From contig NC_068938.1 in NCBI RefSeq assembly GCF_016801865.2, positions 82,224,886-82,288,885 on the forward strand: a stretch of 64,000 bases of DNA. The letters run 5' to 3'. Numbering within the stretch: the first letter of the stretch is position 1; each line of letters starts with the position of its first letter. The stretch is from Culex pipiens pallens (taxonomy: Eukaryota > Arthropoda > Insecta > Diptera > Culicidae). The notes under the pieces are model-generated. The model had not been told where the DNA came from. It saw only the letters and a program-made list of their open reading frames with translations, and searched no databases. Below are positions 56,201 to 64,000 of this stretch, piece after piece. A program made the position numbers and the translations under genes.

Positions 56201-57674
56201 TTTTCGAAAAAATATTTTCAGAAATGGGCACATTTTTTTAATCTAAAAAACTCAAATTTCAAGTGGTCATATCTCAAAAACGATACACTTTGTCAAATTT
56301 CTGCAAAGTACTTTTCGATGGCAAATTCAATTTTACATTGTTTAAAAAAATAGATTTGTTCCATAACAAAATACAATAAATCTCATGAAAAACTAAACAA
56401 TAAGTGTATACGGATAGATATCCTGCAAGCTTATCCGGTAACTCTATGTTGTCAAAAAAATCAATTTTGAACAACAATGTTGTCAATTTTGAAAACATCT
56501 ACAGCGTAATCGAAAAAAATGTTGATGATTTAAAAAATATTTCAATGTTCACAAATTCGACACCCTTCCCAGATGTAATATTCCCATCGTGTTTTTTTTT
56601 AGTATAGGTGTCCTACTGAACGCGTTACACTATCTCTAGTTCCAAGCCTGACAAACTACCCCAACCTTGTTAGGTTCAAACCCCAATAGACTCATCTATA
56701 TTACCCATCAGGGAGGGCAACAGTTTCCCTAAACCGGCAGAATTACGAAACGTCTTTCCTGCGATATTAATTTATTGCCCCATCGTGCCTCCTTTGCCTC
56801 GGATTACATTCGATCGATTCTGAACCAAATATCGGTCGCGATTTGGTAGAATGCTGCCCCGTCATATAACCTCGACTTTGACATCCATTTCCTTAGCCCA
56901 TAATAAACATTCGATAAACCCCTGCGTCTTTCGTGAATGAACTTTGCGTAAACTCTCCGGCTTGATGGCTCGAATCTTGACGTTTTGGCAAACAACCAAC
57001 CTTTTTGCCGTCGTCGACTTTGGTCCTGTTCCGACACTCCGACAAGTCCATAAAAGGCTCGGATCGATAAAAAGAAGGCTCTCCTCCTGGTGGTGCGATA
57101 TTTGCGCTGCTGTCTGACTTAACAAAAAACTAAAATCACTCAGATTGTGGAGGTCGGCCGGTGCCAATGGCCAGCCGCCATCTGTAGAAGTGGTGTCTCA
57201 TCGAGCGTCACTGCCAGGTGGAGCCACCGCTCCGACAAGTTATTATTGTTTGCCAAAAGATTTAATCTCGATAATAACTCGCAGGACAGCTTGACGAGCA
57301 GTTTGAGCAGAGATACATATAAATCGGTTCACTTTATTATACGCTCGAAACCAGCAAGACGAAGAAAACCCGTACTTGTTGGAAAAAGTGAGTTTTCATT
57401 TGTGCTGCCACCTATACCGATCCGATTCAGAAGAAGCTTTCCATCATTTCACGTGGTGGTGTACTTTTAAGTATCCGCTTTTCACTCGATTTTCTTGGTT
57501 TTATTTTGAGAAAGCATGACTCATGTGACGGAATGAAAGGTTTGTCAGGGTGGTCGGATGCTTTCATTTTTTAAGGTTTTTAAGCAGCGATTTCTCGTTT
57601 AATTGGCAATTTACTAGTCTTGTTGGAAACTAATCCATTGTGATTCAAAAACTGATAGTATTTTAGTATTTTAT
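56201..57674. other. Intergenic DNA with a non-repetitive island
   Basis: 56640-57480 is GC-richer and unlike the repeats around it. It has several moderate open frames on both strands (for example 57147-57470 +, 56862-57167 -), none with convincing coding character. It could be regulatory sequence or a decayed exon. 56201-56600 is AT-rich repeat DNA. Confidence 0.35.
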
Positions 57675-58095
57675 CTCTGCGCAAAGTTTCAGAAAGTTTG
57701 CTAATGTAGTACTTGAGATACAGCCATTTTAAAATGTTATTTCCAACTTTTTCTAAGAAAATCTATAAAATGAATACAATTTCAGCACTTTAAAGAATAT
57801 GTATTTCGAGATAATGATGTGTTTTGCTTCATATGACTGTCAAGTATCCCTGGGTCAAGATTCAGAAGGTTTGCTGATGTAGTTCTCGAAATACAGCCAT
57901 TGTAAAATGTTATTTCCGACTTTTTCTATGAAAATCTTAAAAATCAATACAATTTCAGCACTTTAAAGAATATGCATTTCGAGATAATAATGAATTTTGC
58001 TTCATATGACTGTCAAGTATTTCTGGGCAAAGTTTCGGAAAGATTACTGATGTAGTTCTCGAGATACAGCCATTTTAAAATGTTATTTCCGTTAT
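57675..58095. repeat. Tandem repeat, about 172-bp unit, 2.4 copies
   Basis: Units start near 57675, 57847 and 58020. Each carries gcaaagtttc-like, gagatacagccattttaaaa, atgttatttcc, caatttcagcactttaaaga and ttgcttcatatgactgtcaa. The third is incomplete. Unit identity is high but not perfect. Confidence 0.8.
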
Positions 58096-58129
58096 GTTAT
58101 TGAGAGTCATATGAAGCAAAATTAAGTAT

Positions 58130-58268
58130 TTTAGAATTTTAGAATTAAGTATTTTAGTATTTTAGAATTTAAGTATTTAAGTATTTTAGTATTTTAGTAT
58201 TTTAGTGTTTTAGTATTTTAGTATTTTAGTATTTTAGTATTTTAGTATACTAAGTATTTTTGTATTCT
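58130..58268. repeat. TTTTAGTA tandem array (left part)
   Basis: Repeats of attttagt with minor variants (aagtatttaagtattttagt) run up to the edge of the fold-back element at 58269. The array resumes on its other side. Confidence 0.85.
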
Positions 58269-59645
58269 AGAGCAATTCCAGCCCAAAACAGGAATTTTTT
58301 AGGTACTTTTTTCTCGACCCTCTCCGATTTCAATGAAACTTTGTAGACATGTTATCCTAGGCATATATAAGCCATTTTTGTGTATATGGCGCCAGTAACA
58401 CTCAATAATGACATTTTAGAAGGGAGTACGTGTTTTCAATATTTTTGTATTTCGTAATTTAAATATTGCTGTATCTCGAAGCCGTTGCATCGTATCAAAA
58501 AGTGGTCAAAAACAAACTTGTAGGAAATTTGACGGGCTTTCCGAAAAAAATACACTGAAAGAAAAAAACACTCCACTTTTATGAGATTTTTTTGATTTTT
58601 AAGTTTAAAAGTTAAATTTAAAGGTGAGCCCACGATTTTTTTTCGCTCAAATTTTTTGTGAAAATAGCCCAAGATGTTACTAAAAGACTCACGAAAAATG
58701 CAGGATGGAGCAACTCACCTAAAAAAATACAAAAATCATTTACTGAAACTGTTTTTTTGAAAAGTGCTCTAAACGTCAAAATTTTCAAAAACCGAATACG
58801 GGAATCGATTCTCCAGACAATTTTACATAAAAGTCTTCATATTGACCATTGTCCTAAGTCCAATCCTTGTGAAGTTACAGCGGTTTTAAAAATAAAAATG
58901 TTGAAAAAATAGGTTTTTTATGGTTTTTGGCAATTTCTATATGACGGACTTGATTTTTCAGTTTCGAAAATATTTTTACCGAAAAGCTCGTCCAATTTCC
59001 CATAAGTTTGTCTTTGACCACATTTCAAATGAATGTTTGGGCTTACAGATATAAGCTAATTACATTGCTCATAATTCAAACATAACATTTTTTCAGTGTA
59101 GTAAAGTAACCTGGATAATAACTCTCGAGTTTGGTTTTTGAAAATTTTGACGTTAAGAGTACTTTTCAAAAAAACAGTTTCAGTAAATGATTTTTGTATT
59201 TTTTTAGGTGAGTTGCTCCATCCTGCATTTTTCGTGAGTCTTTTTGTAACATCTTAGGCTATTTTCACAAAAAATTTGAACGAAAAAAAATCGTGGGCTC
59301 ACCTTCAAAATTGACTTTTAAACTTAAAAATCAAAAAATCTCATAAAAGTGGAGTGTTTTTTCTTTCAGTGTATTTTTTCGGAAAGCCCGTCAAATTTCC
59401 TACAAGTTTGTTTTTGACCACTTTTTGATACGATGCAACGGCTTCGAGATACAGCAATATTTAAATTACGAAATACAAAAATATTGAAAACACGTACTCC
59501 CTTCTAAAATGTCATTATCGAGTGTTACTGGCGTTATATACACAAAAATGGCTTATATATGCCTAGGATAACATGTCTACAAAGTTTCATTGAAATCGGA
59601 GAGGGTCGGATACAAGCGATTCCCTATTTGACATGAAATTGCTCT
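58269..59645. mobile_element. 1.4-kb fold-back element (family A, copy 2)
   Basis: It has the same termini and arm sequence as 33447-35064 (agagcaattccagc at the left, gaaattgctct at the right; ccctctccgatttcaatgaa in both arms). It sits inside the TTTTAGTA array, which gives a simple insertion site. No ORF. Confidence 0.85.
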
Positions 59646-59690
59646 TTAGTATTATAGTATTTTAGTATTTTAGTATTTTAGTATTTTAAC
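59646..59690. repeat. TTTTAGTA tandem array (right part)
   Basis: ttagtattatagtattttag and further units continue the array broken by the fold-back element, up to about 59690. Confidence 0.8.
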
Positions 59691-61249
59691 ATGTTATTCT
59701 TTAGTATTTCAGTTTTTTTTTAATTTTGGCATTTTCGTAATTTCTCAAAGTCGTCACCTATCGAACCAAGCGCCCCAGCACCAAAATTTGTGGGCTTAAT
59801 TTTGCTTTCTTCTGGCACTTTTTTGCTGTGGCTCTTGTGTTGTGGACATGCAAATCGGTTTGTACTTTGGGCGCTTGCTTGGGTCACCACACCAGGACTT
59901 CTTTGTGTTTGGGTTTTGCACGTCAAACGCGCCAAAATATCACACTGCCTGTTTACAACAGGTCTTTGAACTGCCCCTCAATGGGATGCCGGTGGGAAAA
60001 TATACTTGGCAGCCGGTAATTCATGGCTTCCGAAGTGGGTTGTTTTTGTTGTTTCTTTGCTATTTCGCCGCGCCCAGAAAAGGAAAAGACCTCCCCGCGG
60101 CACACTAAGGTGTACTATATAGGTCAGGCTTGAGCAGAGTGCGGTTGTGTGTATACAAAACTGAACGCTGACGTCCCCATGAGGACAGCAAATTTTCGGT
60201 TCATGATGATGGTCTTTACAGAAAAGTGAGAAAAAATCACAGAGGAAGACATATTCGGCTATAAATAACGGCCCCGGTCCAAACAGTCGTTTGCATATTT
60301 TTGCTTTCGTTTTTGGTCAGGGTGAGGAACCGTGTGACACCACCTGGCACGTCTAACTCAAAAATTTTAAAAGCCCCCGGATGATTGGGGCGGATGCTTT
60401 GAAAGAGGTGTTTGTGTGTATGTCTATAATGTTTGTTTTATGGCGAGCTGTTTCAATTCAATTTATTGCTTATTTTAGCTGCGAACTTAATGGAAAGCGC
60501 TTTGATTTCCACTATTAACATTTAATTTGATTTTCAAGTTACAGGTTACAATAAACTAGTGAAGCATTAATGAAAGTTGCTTCAACAATCTATCGATAAC
60601 TTTTCTTCATACAATATTTGTCCATCTATTAGATATCAACGGTAAAGCTGTATGTATTGCTTAGAAGTATTGAAAAACAAAAACAAAATACGCTTAATTA
60701 TCACATGCTTTTTCATGTAAAATTTCCACACAAAAATTAAAATGCAATATGTCTTAGATAACTAAAAATGTCATCTTTTGAGCTTTGATATAAGATGTTA
60801 TTTTTTATCAGTGTTGCCATTTATTTATCATTCCTTAATTTTTCGAAATTGTCAAAAATAAAGAAAAATTTACATATTTTTAGGCGTAAAATAAAATTTT
60901 ACAACAAAAATATAAATCGCTCGCTTTGCTAGGAGACGGTGATTTTAACGGATTGCAGACTGAATTTCGCCATGTGATGTGAGAAGTCCAAGTTGCCAAA
61001 GAATTGATAAGAGAGAACTGAACCAATTCCACCTGAACCAGATTCTTATCATGCGTACCCAGGACAAGGAAAGAGATTTGGAAGACGGGACTTGTTGATG
61101 ATCCACTTTTTTTAATGGGATGAGGGAAAATCTCCACAGTCCCCATACGAGTTTAGTTTGGAGTTTTACGGGACGGTATAAGGTCTAGGAAAGATTAGAA
61201 TGTAAACTGTTAGCACCTAAAATTTCCAACTTATCAAATGTTTCATTTT
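59691..61249. other. Non-repetitive island with a possible core promoter
   Basis: 59750-60480 is GC-richer and non-repetitive, with mixed open frames lacking coding character (for example 59842-60108). 60480-61250 is AT-rich. A TATA/initiator pair near 60260 is listed separately. Confidence 0.35.
60260..60322 (+). promoter_or_regulatory. Possible TATA/initiator core promoter
   Basis: TATAAATA at 60260-60267 is followed 25 bp later by an initiator-like acagtc (A at 60285). A splice-donor-like caggGTGAGG (GT at 60322) comes about 37 bases after that. This would fit a short untranslated first exon on the plus strand, but no downstream exon is seen before 64000. Confidence 0.25.
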
Positions 61250-62110
61250 TGGAATTTGGAAAGCCGTAAACAAAATACCCAACAAAACTGGAAATGGATT
61301 TTATCTCGATTTTTTATTTAGTTCAAACTTTGTGAGGTCCATCACTTTGACCAAAAAAAGCCATTTTGTGCCATTGCTCACCCATACAAGTCTCCATACA
61401 ATTTTGGCAAATCCATAAAAAATGGTACGTAAATATTGGAAAATCTGTAACTTTTGACGGAATTTTCTAATCGATTTGGTATCCTCGACAAAGTTGTATC
61501 ATTGATGAAGACTATTCAGAAAAAGGGAATAGGAAAAAAACGATTTTAAAATCAACTTAAATTTTCCAAAATGTTTATTTTTTTATTTTTATGTTCAGTT
61601 TTAGGGGACAAAACAGCAACTTTTGAGCCATAGAGCAGCATGGTCAAAAATTTTGCCGCCTAATTTTGATGTTTTTTTTTTTCACTTTAGTTTTTAATGT
61701 AAAATTTGCAATTAGATCAATCAATCACAGACTTTTTGATGAAATGCACCGTTTTCAAGATATAGCCACTAAAAGTTAAATTTTAACTGAAAAAAAGTTT
61801 TTAGATTTTTTTAATATAGTGTCTATAATTTTCCTTTCCTAAAAATATTGTTTTCAAAAAGTTCAGAAAATTTCCAATAAAATGACCCATTGAAGATTGG
61901 ACCTCAGGTTGCTGAAATACAGCGAATACGAGAAAAAGAAGCAGAAAAATTTAACTTTTTTTAGTCTCATTCAAACATTCCCACATCTAATGCCAGTATT
62001 TATCTCAGCAACTAATGGTCCAATTTTCAATGTTGAATGTTTTTAATGAACTTATCGAAAGAAGTATTTTGAAAATCAAGACTAACATTTTTTATGTGTG
62101 TAATATTAAA
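61250..62110. repeat. Diverged family C repeat
   Basis: Phrases such as tttgtgaggtccatcacttt, gatttggtatcctcgacaaa, ggacaaaacagcaacttttg, cgttttcaagatatagccac and ttgctgaaatacagcg match 62630-63480 in the same order, at lower identity. Confidence 0.65.
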
Positions 62111-62629
62111 ACCCGTTTTTGAGATACGGCTTTTTGAATGTATTGGATATTTTGGATTGTCCCTTACCAGGTAATAAATATTTTTCTTCTTTTGATAAAT
62201 AGAGGAACAGCATCTAATTCCAGCGAGCCTCCAATGTTGCCATATTAGCTTATTAAGTGTTTTCAACTAAAATCGAGTGATAAATAGCTCAATAAGAAGC
62301 GAGTAGGTAAGTTTCTATCAAGAGTTTTGAATAATTAGTGGAAATCAGCAAATTGGATGGAGTTAGGAGCGAGTGAAAAACCGAGAATTTCCCCTAGTTT
62401 TCTCAAAGCAAAGAATTTGTTTTTTTTTGTATTATTTTAGGAACTTCACTGCCCATGTTCGCATAAATCTCCCATATGAATTCTCTGCGAAATCTGCCTT
62501 TTTTTAGTTTTAATTTTTGTATTTTTTAATCCGGCTGAAACTTTTTTGGTGCCTTCGGTATGCCCAAAGAAGCCATTTTGCATCATTAGTTTGTCCATAT
62601 AATTTTCCATACAAATTTGGCAGCTGAGC

Positions 62630-64000
62630 AATTCTCTACCAAAACCGGAAATGGATTTTATTTGTATTTTTTGATTTGGCTCAAACTTTGTGGGGGCCTT
62701 CCCTATGACCAAAGAAGCCATTTTGCATCATTAGTTTGTCCATATAAATTTCCATACAAATTTGGCAGCTGTTCATACAAAAATGGTACGTATATATTCG
62801 AAAATCTGTAACTTTTGAAGGAATTTTTTGATCAATTTGGTGTCTTCGGCAAAGTTGTAGGTATTGTTAAGGACTATTTAGAAAAAAATAGGTACACGGA
62901 AAAAAAAATTCCCGATTTTTTTATTAACTTTTTTTTCACAAAAACTCAAATTCCCAAAATACGTATTTTTTGATTTTCGAGATTTTTTGATATGTTTTAG
63001 GGGACAAAAATCCGCAACTTTTGAGCTATAGAGAAACATGGTCAAAAAATCTGCCGCCGAGTTATGATTTTTTGAAAAACTGGTGATTTTTGGAAAAAAT
63101 CGAAATTTCATACATAAAATTTTTTTGACCTCATTTTTTTATGCAAAATTGAATTTGCAATCGAAAATTACTTTACAGATTTTTTGATAAAGGGCCCCGT
63201 TTTCAAGATATAGTCACCGAAAGTTTGATTTCAGCGAAATATTTGCAGTTTTTCGATTTTTAAAAATAGTGACCATGAGTGACCATTTCTAAAAATATTT
63301 TTTTTGAAAATTTCAGAAAATTTGCCCTAAAATTTGTTAAAGAGACATTGAAGATTGGACCTCTGGTTGCTGAGATACAGCGGCTTAAAGAAAAAGAAAC
63401 ACGAAAATTGAAGTTTTCTAAGTCTCACCCAAACAGCCCACCATTTTCTAATGACGATATCTCAGCAATTAATGGTCCGATTTTCAATGTTAATACATGA
63501 AACATTCGTGAAATTTTCCGATCTTTTCGAAAAAAATATTTTGAAAAAAATTAAATCAAGACTAACATTTTAAAAGGGCCAAACTTTGAATATTATGCCC
63601 ATTAAAAATGCTAGTATTGATTTAATTTTTTTCAAAATATTTTTTTCGAAAAGATCGGAAAATTTCACGAATGTTTCATGTATTAACATTGAAAATCGGA
63701 CCATTAATTGCTGAGATATCGTCATTAGAAAATGGTGGGCTGTTTGGGTGAGACTTAGAAAACTTCAATTTTCGTGTTTCTTTTTCTTTAAGCCGCTGTA
63801 TCTCAGCAACCAGAGGTCCAATCTTTAATGTCTCTTAGACAATTTTATAGCAAATTTTCTGAACTTTTCAAAAAAAATATTTTTAGAAATGGTCACTCAT
63901 GGTCACTATTTTTAAAAATTGAAAAACTGCAAATATTTCGCTAAAATCAAACTTTCGGTGGATATATCTTGAAAACGGAGCCCTTTATCAAAAAATCTGT
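62630..64000. mobile_element. Family C fold-back, cut by the window edge
   Basis: The left arm runs from ggcccttccc-type sequence near 62690 to about 63560. From about 63615 the reverse complement begins (attgatttaattttttt...cgaaaagatcggaaaatttc) and continues to the last base. The turn is near 63588. The other terminus lies beyond 64000, so the element is incomplete here. Open frames inside are artefacts. Confidence 0.75.

Noticed and set aside
57675..58095. CRISPR-like array
   Set aside because: Direct repeats are contiguous with a ~172-bp unit and no spacers, in a eukaryotic genome. It is a tandem repeat.
1..64000. Endogenous viral sequences
   Set aside because: No capsid, polymerase or glycoprotein-like frames of viral type were seen. 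The only RT-like sequence is the non-LTR remnant at 19874-21925.

Overview
The window reads as a piece of a mosquito nuclear genome, most likely a culicine and plausibly Culex. The reasons are intron-containing genes of insect type, very AT-rich repeat-packed introns and intergenic DNA, many tRNA-headed SINEs, Jockey-like and RTE-like LINE remains, and many long fold-back (inverted-repeat) elements. No bacterial operons, rRNA, CRISPR array or viral genes were seen. The species is an inference.

Only three host genes can be supported. (1) At 984-1289 (+) there is the C-terminal coding exon of an unrecognised Ser/Thr/Gly-rich protein, followed by a plausible 3'UTR to about 2345. (2) At 7583-9604 (-) there is an intact single-exon, secreted animal haem peroxidase-fold protein of 673 aa. 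It has lost both haem-pocket histidines and looks like a pseudo-enzyme. (3) From 23572 to 40205 (-) lie eight exons of a doublecortin-like kinase (DCLK): two DCX microtubule-binding domains followed by a complete Ser/Thr kinase domain. About 662 residues are in the window and the N-terminal exon(s) are missing upstream. The exons form a tight cluster at 31.1-32.7 kb plus two outliers, separated by two introns of about 7 kb that are almost wholly transposon-derived.

Most of the rest is mobile DNA. 2.3-7.4 kb: AT-rich low-complexity DNA, one 112-bp palindrome and old repeats. 10.4-21.9 kb: a TA-flanked TIR element with a nested SINE, a second TIR element, a hAT-like element, a 1.86-kb fold-back and a broken RTE-like LINE. 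24-31 kb (DCLK intron): a 1-kb fold-back, and two ~1.02-kb elements facing each other at apparently >99% identity, each carrying a spliced-gene-like fragment. 33-39.5 kb (second large intron): a dimeric SINE, fold-backs and a TA-flanked element. 41-47 kb: a 432-bp MITE (second copy), a fold-back, a 1.1-kb composite retroposon with a 21-bp target duplication, and another TA-flanked element. 49.9-55.4 kb: a Jockey-like element that carries a gag-like ORF1, 3'UTR and poly(A) but no reverse transcriptase, split by two DNA transposons. 55.4-64 kb: more fold-backs, a ~172-bp tandem repeat and a TTTTAGTA array.

The most notable items are the peroxidase without haem-ligand histidines, the intronic inverted pair that could make long double-stranded RNA, the ORF1-only retroelement, and the composite SINE-tailed retroposon whose pre-insertion sequence can be compared with a related repeat elsewhere in the window.
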